A stretch of 64,000 bases of DNA from JAUIAI01 sp963732405 (lineage in GTDB: Bacteria; Pseudomonadota; Gammaproteobacteria; Burkholderiales; Burkholderiaceae_E): positions 1 to 64,000 of the forward strand of contig CAVSZG010000003.1 in NCBI GenBank assembly GCA_963732405.1. Reading direction: 5' to 3'. The notes beneath the pieces were generated by a model. That model was not told where the DNA came from and did not search any database. It saw only the letters and a list, made by a program, of their open reading frames with translations. This document shows, in pieces, positions 18,193-27,846 of the stretch (position 1 is its first letter; each line of letters begins with the position of its first letter). The position numbers and the translations under genes are program-made.

Positions 18193-18981
18193 ATGACCTC
18201 AGCCAATTTTAATGCCGCGCTCGAACGCGCCGTCAGCCACGCGGTTCGAACGGAAACCGCCGCGGGCGGTGTCCTGGATCCGGATGCTCCGATGCCTCTG
18301 ACAGCGGCGCCGGCGGATCCGTCGATCGCCGACCGGGCGATCGTGGCCGGCGCGGTGGGTCGGCTGGGCGAGGCCTTGCTCAATGCCGTGCTGTCTCGCG
18401 GCGGCTACCGTGAGGTAGTGGCGCTGGCCGAGCGACCGATCAGTCTCGGATTCAAGGGATTGTCCGCCCAGCCGATCGATCAGTTGCCGGCAGCGCGTGA
18501 TCTGTTCATCGCCCTGGGCGATGATGACATACGATCGGGTCGCTCGTTTCATGGGCGCGATGCGCCCTTCGTGATGATCAACAGCATCAACTGTCTGGAA
18601 CTGGTGCGCACGGTGCGCGAACGCGGTGTGTCACGCGTGGTCCTGATATCGCCGGCACCGATGTGGGAGCAGTTCGGTCATATCCATCGGGCCTTGGGTT
18701 CACCGCTGGAGCGTGCACTCGGTGAACTCGGGCTGCATCGTCTGGTCGTGTTGCGTCCACTCAAGGCCGCCGGCTCGGTCGGCGGCACGCTGATGCAGCG
18801 GTTCGTGCATTTTTACCTGAATCTGCAACTGGTGATGACGCCCAGGTCGGTGCCCACGCTGACCTCCGAGCAGATTGCCCGTGCCGCGTTGGCAGTGCTG
18901 GTGCCTGCCGACGACGGCGTCACGGTGTTGTCCGCCGGCCAGATCGGTCAGTTGCTTGGTGCTGGGTCGGGGGGCGGATAA
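18193..18981 (+). CDS. Rossmann-like (NAD(P)-binding-type) protein of unknown function
   Basis: The 262-residue protein has a nucleotide-binding-like start in its core (AIVAGAVGRLGEALLNAVLSRG, cited in part, about 49-70). Later strands fit an atypical SDR: RDLFIALGDDD, FVMINSINCLELVRTVRERGVSRVVLISP and LVVLRPLKAAGS. The usual NmrA/ISDR glycine motif GxxGxxG is altered to GAVGRLG, and there is no YxxxK site. It is likely a reductase-like binding protein. Its 3' end overlaps the convergent GTPase gene by 34 bases. Confidence 0.6.
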   Translation: MTSANFNAALERAVSHAVRTETAAGGVLDPDAPMPLTAAPADPSIADRAIVAGAVGRLGEALLNAVLSRGGYREVVALAERPISLGFKGLSAQPIDQLPAARDLFIALGDDDIRSGRSFHGRDAPFVMINSINCLELVRTVRERGVSRVVLISPAPMWEQFGHIHRALGSPLERALGELGLHRLVVLRPLKAAGSVGGTLMQRFVHFYLNLQLVMTPRSVPTLTSEQIARAALAVLVPADDGVTVLSAGQIGQLLGAGSGGG

Positions 18982-20420
18982 AGTTCGCGCAACACTTGGC
19001 GCAGCATCGAATCGATCAGCGGTGCAAGTCGCGCGGCGATTGCATCACTGGCGTTCTGATCGCGGGGCCCGCTGCCGCGCGATTTCCAGGCCGCCTGGAT
19101 GGCCGCGCGTTCACGGTCGAGCAGGGCATTGACTGGCACCGGCCAATGGGCGGGATATTCCGACGCAGCCCAGTTACCGCGTCCGCGGCCGAAATGGATC
19201 ACCGCCAGATAGGTGAGCATGCCGCTGGCCAGTTTGCTCAGCAGCACCGGGTCCGACCATTGGATCAACACCCGGTCGGTGCCGCGCACCATGTTGTAGC
19301 CACGGGCCAGGCCGGCGGCGCCCAGAGCGCCCAGAATCCCGCCCGCCAGCATGCCGCCACCCATCGTGAAGCCACCCGTGGCCAGATCGGCCTTCAGGCC
19401 CGCGAGCGCACCCGACGCGACACCGCCAAGGACCGCTGCCTTGCCTTCGCTCACCTTGCTGGAGATCGAAAAATGGGCATCGACGCGCGTCATCACCTCG
19501 CCCGTGGCGCTGCCAGCCAGTCCGTGTAATGCGATCAGTGCATCGGTATCGCTGCGCTGTCGCTGATCCCAACGCCTGGCCAGATCGATCATGGCCTGGT
19601 CTCTGCCCGGCTGGGCCTGGCCACCGGGCAGGCCCAGATTGCTGCCGATCTCTCGCAAGCGGCCGGCAATCCCGGTGTCGGTTATGGACTCGAAGTCGAC
19701 AGCGGCCCTGGCCATTCCGTCGGCCAGAATCTGCACCGATCGGCTGAACGCCTGTTCGCGCTGAGTCACCCAGGCGTCGTAAAGGCGTGCAAACGCGGCG
19801 CGCCTGTCACCATCGAGCAGTGGTCCGATCGCATCCAGCAGCACGCGCTCCTGAACCCAGCAGCGCGCAAATGCATCCAGCGCCAGCACCTGTCTGACAT
19901 GCGGATAGCCGGCCAGATGATCGCGCCAGAGTTGCACTTCCGCCTGTTCCATCGCATGCGGTCGCGGTTGGCCCATCTGATTGAGCAACACGATCACCGG
20001 CTTGGCCGTCCAGGCGAGAATCCGCATCTCGGGCTCGACATAACCGGCCGCTTCCGGGTCTTCTGAGGCATTGACCAGATACAGCACGATGTCGGCCTGC
20101 TCACGCACATTGCGCAAGGCCTGCTGGCTGGAAAACAGCGGACGGTCGCGCAGCCGGTCCCAGACCTGGCCGACCATCCAGTTGAGCGGCGAATCCGATT
20201 TTTCGAGGCGTCTGGCCAGGCGCACGCTGTCGCCGAATCCGGGTGTGTCCCAGAGCATCAGGGTGTCACCGGCGTCGCTGCGAATCATCTCGAAGGCTTC
20301 GGCCGTGTCGGTGACATGCGATTCATCGCGAACAGTGCCGATGTCGCGGCTGAGCAAGGTCCGGGCAAGGGTGGTCTTGCCGGCGTTCGTGTGCGACACG
20401 AGGCTAAGCGATATCTGCAT
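18948..20420 (-). CDS. GTPase with DUF3482 domain
   Basis: The 490-residue protein opens with a GTPase domain: P-loop SHTNAGKTTL (about 9-18), switch/G3 WDTPGFGDS (about 57-65), and G4-like VLLNQMG. The rest matches the DUF3482 architecture, with a Gly/Ala-rich membrane-inserting stretch (about 330-375: GGVASGALAG, GGGMLAGGILGALGAAG). It overlaps the upstream DUF2868 gene by 17 bases. The pair DUF2868-DUF3482 recurs in proteobacteria, so the two products probably act together at the inner membrane; their task is unknown. Confidence 0.85.
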   Translation of the reverse strand: MQISLSLVSHTNAGKTTLARTLLSRDIGTVRDESHVTDTAEAFEMIRSDAGDTLMLWDTPGFGDSVRLARRLEKSDSPLNWMVGQVWDRLRDRPLFSSQQALRNVREQADIVLYLVNASEDPEAAGYVEPEMRILAWTAKPVIVLLNQMGQPRPHAMEQAEVQLWRDHLAGYPHVRQVLALDAFARCWVQERVLLDAIGPLLDGDRRAAFARLYDAWVTQREQAFSRSVQILADGMARAAVDFESITDTGIAGRLREIGSNLGLPGGQAQPGRDQAMIDLARRWDQRQRSDTDALIALHGLAGSATGEVMTRVDAHFSISSKVSEGKAAVLGGVASGALAGLKADLATGGFTMGGGMLAGGILGALGAAGLARGYNMVRGTDRVLIQWSDPVLLSKLASGMLTYLAVIHFGRGRGNWAASEYPAHWPVPVNALLDRERAAIQAAWKSRGSGPRDQNASDAIAARLAPLIDSMLRQVLRELYPPPDPAPSN

Positions 20421-21963
20421 CGTTCAGGTTCGATGAGGGATCGGCCCGGACCTGGGCCAGATGTTGAATCGTGACCGGTGTCGCCGCGTCCGTCTTGAGT
20501 CGGCTCAGGGCCTCGCGCAGGCTGGCCGCGTTGGTGTTGACCTGGTCATCGATCAGACTCACGAACACCGGATGACAACCCACTGCGGCGAGCGTCTTGC
20601 GCCAGGCTGCGCGGCGTTGTTCGAGTCGCTCGGGCTGGGCCGAGAAGCGCGCCTTGAACGATGAATCGTCCACCAGCACAACGAGTTCGGTTGCGCGGGG
20701 CAATTGCGCGCGCAGGCGCACGATGAATTCCCCATGATTTTCGCGCTCCGGCGTAGCAGAGATCGGGAACACCACGGCCGCCAGCGCGGCGGCTGGCGAT
20801 CCGGCGTCAGCATCGTACCGATACTCGTCTTCGTCGCCGAACGCGACCGTCTCGCGCAGCTGTACCGCGGCGTGGGGGCCGTAGAGTTGTCGCAGGCTGC
20901 GCGCCAGAACGGCGGCCTGGGCATCATCGATGCGCACGCTGTAGGGAATCACCGCGAGCTGGGCGGCTTCGCCACGCAACTGGCGGGCGAAACTGTCGAA
21001 ATACGGATCGTCAAAGTCGACCGGCATGTCGCGCGCCATGCGCCGGGCGCGCGCGGCTGCCAGCACGGCCAGCACGATGCGCGGTATCACCACGAACAGC
21101 GTCAGCGTGATTGCATACAGATGAATCCAGCGCGCGGCATTTTCGCCACCGTCCTGCCCGTTGAAGCGCAGCGCCGCCATGCCCTGCGCATCGGGCAGGC
21201 TGATGCCGGACAACAGACTGGCCGGCGACAGGATCAGGTTCAACAACCCGGTGACGGCCGGGGCGTCGAGAAAGGTGCTTTCCCAACCGGCGCGATACTC
21301 GAAGGCAATCCCCTTCACATACAGCGTGAGCATGGCGCCCAGGGCCAGTGCGGCGGCGCCGGCATGCAGCACGCCCGCCACCCGCGCACCGGTCAGGCGC
21401 CGGCTGGCCTGGACCCAGCTGTCGACGAACTGGCGGGCCCGGCCCTCGAAGCGGGCGATGGGTGGCAGCCCGTGGGCGAAGCGGCCGACGGCTCGTGCGA
21501 TCGGCCCGCCCGAACCGGCACCGGCTCGCAGCAGGGTGCCCACGGTATCGCCGATCATGCCCAGATAAATCAGCAGATTCCAGAGCAGCAGGCCGATCAG
21601 CGGTGGGGCGAGCAGGTTGATCTGCCGGTCCCGGGTCAGGGTGTCAGCCAGGGCGCCAAGCACGAAGCCGGCGACGATCAGCACGGGCCCGACCCAGTCG
21701 CGCCAGACCAGCAGCCGATAGGCGCTGGCCATCGCCGGATCACGGTTGAGCAGCCTGGGGGCGGCAATCCGCGCCCGAGTGGTAATGAAGGAACGCGGAT
21801 CGGCCGCGTCGGTCCGCGGGTCGCTCAGTGCATCGCGGCTCGCCTCGGCGCGGTCCTCATCAGTCCAGCCGGCCTGGGGCGCGCCTTGTTCCGCCGCGCG
21901 CAGCAACAAGACATCGCGCAGTGCGGACTCATCGATGGGCGACCCGGTCATGGGCAGGGCCAT
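20404..21963 (-). CDS. DUF2868 domain membrane protein
   Basis: From ATG 21963 the product is 519 residues. It has an N-terminal soluble part, two helices around WVGPVLIVAGFVLGAL and LLAPPLIGLLLWNLLIYLGMIG (about 75-125, cited in part), two further helices (about 195-225 and 285-310), and a soluble alpha/beta C-terminal region with ELVVLVDDSSFK. This is the layout of DUF2868 proteins. Its 3' end overlaps the GTPase start by 17 bases. A much longer open frame upstream (to 22296) is not supported and runs into the divergent gene. Role unknown; probable membrane partner of the GTPase. Confidence 0.78.
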   Translation of the reverse strand: MALPMTGSPIDESALRDVLLLRAAEQGAPQAGWTDEDRAEASRDALSDPRTDAADPRSFITTRARIAAPRLLNRDPAMASAYRLLVWRDWVGPVLIVAGFVLGALADTLTRDRQINLLAPPLIGLLLWNLLIYLGMIGDTVGTLLRAGAGSGGPIARAVGRFAHGLPPIARFEGRARQFVDSWVQASRRLTGARVAGVLHAGAAALALGAMLTLYVKGIAFEYRAGWESTFLDAPAVTGLLNLILSPASLLSGISLPDAQGMAALRFNGQDGGENAARWIHLYAITLTLFVVIPRIVLAVLAAARARRMARDMPVDFDDPYFDSFARQLRGEAAQLAVIPYSVRIDDAQAAVLARSLRQLYGPHAAVQLRETVAFGDEDEYRYDADAGSPAAALAAVVFPISATPERENHGEFIVRLRAQLPRATELVVLVDDSSFKARFSAQPERLEQRRAAWRKTLAAVGCHPVFVSLIDDQVNTNAASLREALSRLKTDAATPVTIQHLAQVRADPSSNLNDADIA

Positions 21964-22171
21964 CCGTTCAATTGCAGGGCAAATTCCGCCGGCCGGCATC
22001 GATTGCCGTTGCCACCGCCTGGCGCACCGTTCATCAGGGAATGTGAATCGGGCTTGCCGCCTGTCGCGGCAGGCAGCCGCTTCGTCCGGGTCGGTTTGGG
22101 CCGTCTGTGAAACGGGGAGAAAGTCTGGTTCTGCATCACCACAACATGATACCGACTGGGACCAAGAAACG

Positions 22172-22690
22172 ATGAATAGCGGATTTGACGGCGACAACCT
22201 GGTGCACCGCGAGCGGACCTTCACGCTGCTCGAGCAGCCCCTCGAACTGTACTTCGAACTGATCGGTTCGCGCCCGGCCTTCGAGCCCATGGCCAACCGG
22301 GCCCGAGCCTATGAAGCCCGCTGGGTGATCGAGGACGGCTGGCTGTTCATGACCGGCATCGATGCGACCTGGTCCGGCGACAAGCCGGTACACCTGAACG
22401 ATCTGTTTCCGTTTGCCGGGGCTCGCGTGTTTGCGGCCTGGTATTCGGGCACGATCCGGGGCTATCGACCCGAACGCGGTCTGCCCGACACGGACTCGGC
22501 CGGTGGCGCCCGCTATCCCGATCTGGTCATACCGATTGAACACGGTCGCATGGCCAACACAACCCTGATCAGCCGACCGGTCACCCAGCCGATCGGCCCG
22601 CGCCAGCCGCGCTACGCCGGCAACGTGATTGACCTGGCCGACTACCGCAACGCCGGTATCAATGCCACCTGGGCCGAAGTGATGGTCTGA
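22172..22690 (+). CDS. Hypothetical protein
   Basis: The ATG at 22172 opens a 172-residue soluble protein with no signal peptide and no recognised domain. Visible features are a Trp/Phe-rich central part (WVIEDGWLFMTGIDATWSGD, DLFPFAGARVFAAWYSGTIRG, cited in part) and a C-terminal RYAGNVIDLADYRNAGINATW. Codon use resembles neighbouring genes, so it is likely real. It lies divergent from the DUF2868 gene and upstream of the ABC operon. Confidence 0.6.
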   Translation: MNSGFDGDNLVHRERTFTLLEQPLELYFELIGSRPAFEPMANRARAYEARWVIEDGWLFMTGIDATWSGDKPVHLNDLFPFAGARVFAAWYSGTIRGYRPERGLPDTDSAGGARYPDLVIPIEHGRMANTTLISRPVTQPIGPRQPRYAGNVIDLADYRNAGINATWAEVMV

Positions 22691-22783
22691 TGCCGCGGGC
22701 GCGGTGGCGCGTCCAAGACGGCTAGAATCGCGGTTTGATGGCTCGCGCCTGATCCTGCCAGGGTCAGGTCGAATGAGGCGCAG

Positions 22784-24454
22784 TTGACCGCTGGCGGGTT
22801 TACCTCCAATTCACAGTTACCTGGTGGCGCGCCGAGGGCCGCGCTATTGGCGAGCGGTGCCGCTGCGCCGGTGCCGCGGCTGGCCATGGAGGGCATTCGC
22901 AAGGCCTGGCCGGGTGTGCTGGCCAATGATGATGTGTCGATCCGGGTCGATCCGGGTCAGGCGCATGCCCTGGTCGGTGAAAACGGTGCCGGCAAATCGA
23001 CCTTGATGAAGATTGCCTGCGGCCTGATTCGTCCGGATGCGGGTCGGATTCTCTGGAACGGCCAGCCGGTCGCGCCCGGATCGCCCGGCGAGGCCCGCTC
23101 GATCGGCATCGGCATGGTGTTCCAGCACTTTTCGCTGTTCGAATCGTTGACCGTCGCCGAGAACGTTGCGCTCGCCTTGCCCGGTACCTTGCCCGATCGC
23201 GAGTTGGCCGAGCGGATCGAATCCTGCGCCTCGGCGTATGGTCTGCCCGTGCGGGCCGCGGCAGTTGTGCATGATCTGTCGGTGGGTGAACGACAACGCG
23301 TGGAGATCGTGCGCTGTCTGCTGCGCTCGCCCAGTCTGCTCATTCTCGACGAACCGACATCGGTGCTCACGCCCCAGGCCGCGCAGAGTCTGTTCGACAC
23401 CCTGCGCCTGCTGACCGGGCAGGGCACCTCGATTCTCTATATCAGCCACAAGTTGCACGAGATCCGTGCGCTGTGCACGGCCGCCACGGTGCTGCGGGCG
23501 GGCCGGGTCGTCGGGCACTGCGATCCGCGCGACACCAGCGAAGACGAATTGTCGCGCCTGATGCTGGGCAGCCTGCCGCCGATGCTGGCGCGCGATGCGG
23601 GCGGCCGGCCCGGCCCGGTGCGTCTCGACTGCCTCAATCTCCGGGCGCCGCCTGCCGATGCCTTCGCCTCGCCCGTCAACATCGATTCGCTACGCGTGCA
23701 TCAGGGCGAAATCGTGGGCATCGCCGGCGTCTCGGGCAATGGCCAGAACGAGATGCTGGACCTGCTCACCGGCGAGCGCCGGCTGGACGATCCCCGGGAT
23801 GTGACACTGACGCTGTCGGGCACCGATATGCGCGCGCTCGGCGTGCGGGCCCGTCGCCGTCTGGGCCTGGCTTTCGTGCCCGAAGAGCGCATCGGCCGGG
23901 GCGCGGTGCCCACCATGGGCCTGGCATTGAACGGGTTGCTCACCCATCATGATCCGGCGCTGGTGCGACTGGGCTGGTTGCGCATGGCGGGGCTGCGCGG
24001 GCTGGCCCGGCAGATCATCAGGCAGTTCGATGTCAAGGCAGCGGGTGTCGATGCGCCGGCAGGGACACTGTCCGGTGGCAATCTGCAGAAGTTCATCGTC
24101 GGCCGGGAGATCCTGTGCTCGCCCGCGCTGCTGCTCATCGCCCAGCCCACCTGGGGGGTCGATGTCGGGGCGGCCTCGAAGATCCGTCAGGCGCTGCTCG
24201 ACTTGCGCGCCGCCGGCGCGGCGGTGCTGGTGGTCTCGGAAGATCTGGATGAATTGCTCGAGCTGTGCGATGCGATTCATGTCGTGGCTCGCGGTCACGT
24301 ATCAGCACGCATCGCCCGCCATGATTGCGAACCATCGCTGATCGGGCGGTTGATGAGCGGTGCCTCCCATGATGATCCGACCCGCCACGACGCCGGACCG
24401 GCCGGCGTGGCAACGACCCTGCCGCCGCCTCCGTCCCACGGTCTGGCGGCATGA
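22784..24454 (+). CDS. ABC transporter ATP-binding protein, duplicated NBD (BMP/nucleoside importer type)
   Basis: This 556-residue protein fuses two nucleotide-binding domains as in RbsA/NupA-type importers. The first NBD has GENGAGKST (about 64-72), Q-loop VFQHFSLF, signature LSVGERQRVE (about 165) and LLILDEPT (about 186). The second has a degenerate P-loop GVSGNGQNEM (about 315-324), LSGGNLQKF and LLIAQPTWGVDVGA in place of the usual Walker B. TTG 22784 gives an N-terminal extension; the conserved domain begins near residue 33. It powers uptake through the two permeases encoded next. Confidence 0.92.
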   Translation: MTAGGFTSNSQLPGGAPRAALLASGAAAPVPRLAMEGIRKAWPGVLANDDVSIRVDPGQAHALVGENGAGKSTLMKIACGLIRPDAGRILWNGQPVAPGSPGEARSIGIGMVFQHFSLFESLTVAENVALALPGTLPDRELAERIESCASAYGLPVRAAAVVHDLSVGERQRVEIVRCLLRSPSLLILDEPTSVLTPQAAQSLFDTLRLLTGQGTSILYISHKLHEIRALCTAATVLRAGRVVGHCDPRDTSEDELSRLMLGSLPPMLARDAGGRPGPVRLDCLNLRAPPADAFASPVNIDSLRVHQGEIVGIAGVSGNGQNEMLDLLTGERRLDDPRDVTLTLSGTDMRALGVRARRRLGLAFVPEERIGRGAVPTMGLALNGLLTHHDPALVRLGWLRMAGLRGLARQIIRQFDVKAAGVDAPAGTLSGGNLQKFIVGREILCSPALLLIAQPTWGVDVGAASKIRQALLDLRAAGAAVLVVSEDLDELLELCDAIHVVARGHVSARIARHDCEPSLIGRLMSGASHDDPTRHDAGPAGVATTLPPPPSHGLAA

Positions 24455-24481
24455 GTCGGTCACGGCGCGGCGCATCGCGAT

Positions 24482-25606
24482 ATGGCTGAGGCGCCCGAGT
24501 CGCCGTCTGCAGGCACGCCCTCGCCAGGCACGACCGGTTGGCGCGGCTGGCGTATCGAACGCCGTCCCACGGTGTCGCCCCTGGCCTGGCTCGCCTCGCC
24601 GGTGCTGGCCTTGATCGCCACGGCCGGCGTCGCCGGCTTGCTGTTCGTCTGGACCGGCAAGGAACCGTGGTCGGCGCTCCAGGTGTTCTTTCTCGAACCC
24701 ATGAATGGCTTGCGTGGCTGGGGTGAAATCGGCCTGAAGATGACCCCGCTGCTGCTGGCTGCGCTCGGCCTGACGCTGTGTTACCGCGCCAATGTCTGGA
24801 ACATCGGTGCCGAGGGGCAACTGGTGGCGGGCGGCACCTTGGCCGGTGCGGTCGCGCTGCTGGCCGATCAGCACTCACCCTCGGCCTTCTTCGTGCTGGT
24901 GATGCTGGCGGGTGCCTTGGGCGGTCTGCTCTGGGGATGCCTGATCGCCTTGCTGCGCGATCATTTCAATGCCAATGAGATTCTGGTCAGCCTGATGCTC
25001 ACCTATGTGGCGCAGCTGCTGCTGATGTATCTCGTGCACGGGCCACTCAAGGATCCGAACGGTTATAACTTTCCGTACAGCGCCAGCTTCGAGGCGGCGG
25101 CGCTCATCCCCCGGATCCTGTTGCCCACCCGGCTGAACCTGGGTTTCGTGCTGGCGCTGGTCGCGGCCGTGCTGGTTGCCGTGTGGCTGGCACGCAGTCA
25201 TGCCGGTTATCGTCTGCAGGTCGCGGGCGCCGCGCCACGCGCCGCAGCCTACGCCGGGTTTTCAGCGCGCCAGTCGATCTGGTTGTCGCTGCTCGCCTGC
25301 GGCGCGTTGGCGGGGCTGGCCGGTGCGCTCGAAGTCGCCGGCCCCATCGAACAACTCACCCCCTCGATTTCGCCCGGTTACGGCTTTGCCGCGATCATCG
25401 TCACCTGGCTCGCCAGGCTGTCGCCGCTGGGCTGCATCTGGGCCGCATTCGTGATGTCCGTGGTCTACATCGGCGGTGAACTGGCCCAGTCGCGTCTCGG
25501 CCTGCCCAATGCGATCAGCGCCGTGCTCCAGGGCGTGCTGTTGATCAGTCTGCTCACCGCCGATGCGCTGGTCGGCTGGCGCCTGGTGACGGGTCGTCGG
25601 CCATGA
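24482..25606 (+). CDS. ABC transporter permease (BMP/nucleoside type, first subunit)
   Basis: The 374-residue inner-membrane permease has about ten hydrophobic segments and the BPD_transp_2 family block YRANVWNIGAEGQLVAGG (about 101-118). It also carries NEILVSLMLTYVA and YRLQVAGAAPRAAAYAGF. This pattern is that of the larger permease of purine-nucleoside/BMP importers. It ends 4 bases into the start of the second permease gene. Confidence 0.92.
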   Translation: MAEAPESPSAGTPSPGTTGWRGWRIERRPTVSPLAWLASPVLALIATAGVAGLLFVWTGKEPWSALQVFFLEPMNGLRGWGEIGLKMTPLLLAALGLTLCYRANVWNIGAEGQLVAGGTLAGAVALLADQHSPSAFFVLVMLAGALGGLLWGCLIALLRDHFNANEILVSLMLTYVAQLLLMYLVHGPLKDPNGYNFPYSASFEAAALIPRILLPTRLNLGFVLALVAAVLVAVWLARSHAGYRLQVAGAAPRAAAYAGFSARQSIWLSLLACGALAGLAGALEVAGPIEQLTPSISPGYGFAAIIVTWLARLSPLGCIWAAFVMSVVYIGGELAQSRLGLPNAISAVLQGVLLISLLTADALVGWRLVTGRRP

Positions 25607-26523
25607 CCCTGACCGCCCTGGCCGCGTTGATCGCCGCCACCCTGGCGGCCGGTACCCCCTTGCTGCTGGCGGCGCTGGGCCTGCTGGTCAATGAGCGGGC
25701 CGGCGTGCTCAACCTGGGGGCAGAAGGCATGATGCTGATGGCGGCGGTTGCCGGCTTTGCGGCCGGCATGGCCAGCGGCAGCGTGACCATCGGATTTCTG
25801 GCCGGGGCGGTTACCGGTGCCGGTTTTGCCGGGCTGTTCGCGCTGCTCGCCGTGGGGCTGGCCACCAATCAGTATGCGACCGGTCTGGCCCTGACCCTGC
25901 TGGGCGGGGGCTTGTCGGCCTTCGTGGGGCTGCCCTATGTGGGGCGGGCCGCGCGATTCGATCCGGCCCCGGTACTGCCCTGGCTGGCCGAGCTGCCCTG
26001 GCTGGGCCAGGCCGTGTTTCGCCAGCACCCGAGCGTGTATGTCGCCTGGGCCCTGGCCTTGCTGATCGCCTGGGTCCTTGCGCGAACCCGTGTCGGGCTC
26101 GTGATCCGGGCAGTCGGCGAGTCGCCCGAATCGGCCCATGCCCTGGGCTATCCGGTGCGCCTGATCCGGGTGGCAGCCGTCTTGTTCGGCGGGCTGTGTT
26201 GCGGACTGGCCGGTGCCTATCTGTCCCTGGTCTACACCCCGCTGTGGGTCGAAGGCATGGTCGCCGGCCGCGGCTGGATCGCGCTGGCGCTGACCACTTT
26301 CGCCACCTGGCGGGTCGGGCGAATCCTGCTGGGTGCCTATCTGTTCGGCAGCGTCACCATGGTCCAGTTCTGGCTGCAGGGGCAGGGGGTGGCGATCGCC
26401 TCCCAGTTGCTGTCCATGCTGCCGTATCTGGCCACCGTGATCGTGCTCGCGCTGATCTCGCGCGACCGCAGTTTCATCCGGCTGAACATGCCGGCCAGTC
26501 TGGGCAAACCCTTCGTGCCCTGA
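25603..26523 (+). CDS. ABC transporter permease (BMP/nucleoside type, second subunit)
   Basis: The 306-residue permease has eight to nine membrane helices and the second-subunit block NERAGVLNLGAEGMMLM (about 31-47), ATNQYATGLALTLLG and GESPESAHALGYPVRLIRV. It overlaps the first permease by 4 bases (ATGA) and forms the heterodimeric channel with it. Confidence 0.92.
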   Translation: MTLTALAALIAATLAAGTPLLLAALGLLVNERAGVLNLGAEGMMLMAAVAGFAAGMASGSVTIGFLAGAVTGAGFAGLFALLAVGLATNQYATGLALTLLGGGLSAFVGLPYVGRAARFDPAPVLPWLAELPWLGQAVFRQHPSVYVAWALALLIAWVLARTRVGLVIRAVGESPESAHALGYPVRLIRVAAVLFGGLCCGLAGAYLSLVYTPLWVEGMVAGRGWIALALTTFATWRVGRILLGAYLFGSVTMVQFWLQGQGVAIASQLLSMLPYLATVIVLALISRDRSFIRLNMPASLGKPFVP

Positions 26524-26603
26524 TCGATCCGAACCGGTGACGGTGTCACCAGCCGATTGCTGCATCGGTTCCTTCCTGCAGCCGTGTTCGAGGACAAACC
26601 ATC

Positions 26604-27683
26604 GTGAAAAACCTCATGCCCCTGATCGGCAGCCTGCTGATCGCACTCTCCACGCCGGCCACCGGCGCCGACCCGACCCCCTTGAAGGTCGGATTCGTTT
26701 ATGTCAGCCCGATCACCGATGCGGGCTGGACCCTGCAGCATGAACTGGGCCGGCGACATCTGCAGGCCACCCTGGGCGCGCAGGTGATCACCCAGGCGGT
26801 TGACAAGGTGGCCGAGGGCCCCGATGCGGAGCGCGTGATCCGCGATCTGGCCAGCCAGGGCAATCGGCTCATCTTTGCGACATCCTTTGGCTACATGGAT
26901 GCGGTGGCAAAGGTCGCCCGTGACTTCCCCCAGGTGCACTTCGAGCATGCAGGCGGTTATCTGAGCGCGGCCAATCTGGCAACCTACAATGCGCGCCATT
27001 ACGAGGGTCGTTACCTGGCCGGCCAACTGGCGGGCGCCGTCAGTCGCAGCAAGACGCTGGGTTATGTCGCGGCCCTGCCCATCCCAGAGGTGATCCGGGG
27101 CATCAATGCGTTTGCACTGGGTGCACAGTCGGTGAATCCGGCGGTGAGAATCAAGGTGGTCTGGACCGACAGCTGGTTCGATCCGGGGCGCGAGAAGGCC
27201 GCCACCGACACCTTGATCGATGATGGTGCCGACGTGCTCACTCATCATACGGATTCATCGGCCGTGCCGCGCCAGGCCGAGGCTCGTGGTGCCTGGGTGG
27301 TTGGCTATCACTCGGACATGAGCGCCGCGGCGCCGACCCGCCTGCTGGCCTCGGTCACCCATCAATGGGGTCAATACTACGTACGCCGCGCCAGGGCGGT
27401 AATTGACGGTGACTGGATTGCCCGGCCCACATGGGCTGGCGTGGACGCGGGGTTCGTCAAGGTGATGCCCGGCACAGCGGCTGCCCTGACACCGGCCCTG
27501 TTGCGCACGCTGGCCGATACCGAGGCCGCGCTGCGTGCCGGAACCCGCCATCCCTTTGGCGGGCCGGTCCTGGATCGGGAAGGGCGTTTGCGCCTGCCTG
27601 CTGGTCGCAGGGCCGACGACGACTGGCTACAGGCCATGGACTGGTTCGTGGCCGGTGTGAGCGCGCCCGGCGCCACGCCCTGA
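26604..27683 (+). CDS. BMP family ABC transporter substrate-binding protein
   Basis: The 359-residue periplasmic protein starts at GTG 26604 with a signal peptide (MKNLMPLIGSLLIALSTPATG, cited in part) that lacks a lipobox Cys, so it is probably soluble rather than a lipoprotein. The BMP/PnrA fold is shown by VGFVYVSPITDAGWT (about 31-45), IFATSFGYMDA, FEHAGGYLSAANLATYNARHYEGRYLAG (cited in part), and GADVLTHHTDSS. Family members bind purine nucleosides or related heterocycles. It is the last gene of the importer operon. Confidence 0.92.
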   Translation: MKNLMPLIGSLLIALSTPATGADPTPLKVGFVYVSPITDAGWTLQHELGRRHLQATLGAQVITQAVDKVAEGPDAERVIRDLASQGNRLIFATSFGYMDAVAKVARDFPQVHFEHAGGYLSAANLATYNARHYEGRYLAGQLAGAVSRSKTLGYVAALPIPEVIRGINAFALGAQSVNPAVRIKVVWTDSWFDPGREKAATDTLIDDGADVLTHHTDSSAVPRQAEARGAWVVGYHSDMSAAAPTRLLASVTHQWGQYYVRRARAVIDGDWIARPTWAGVDAGFVKVMPGTAAALTPALLRTLADTEAALRAGTRHPFGGPVLDREGRLRLPAGRRADDDWLQAMDWFVAGVSAPGATP

Positions 27684-27846
27684 GGCAGGTCCTGCCCCGG
27701 GATCGCTGCCCCGAATTGGGGAAAAACAACATCACTGGCCTGGATGGCTCGCTTCTCGCCGGCGACCCTCCCCGGTCGGACATAATGACCGCTCCGCCCG
27801 GCGCTGCGACCCGTGTGTGATGCCGGCGGCAAACGGAGTGATTTCT

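Noticed and set aside
20404..22296. Full 630-codon version of the DUF2868 gene
   Set aside because: The extra 111 residues lack family features and run through the start region of the divergent gene at 22172; ATG 21963 is more reasonable.
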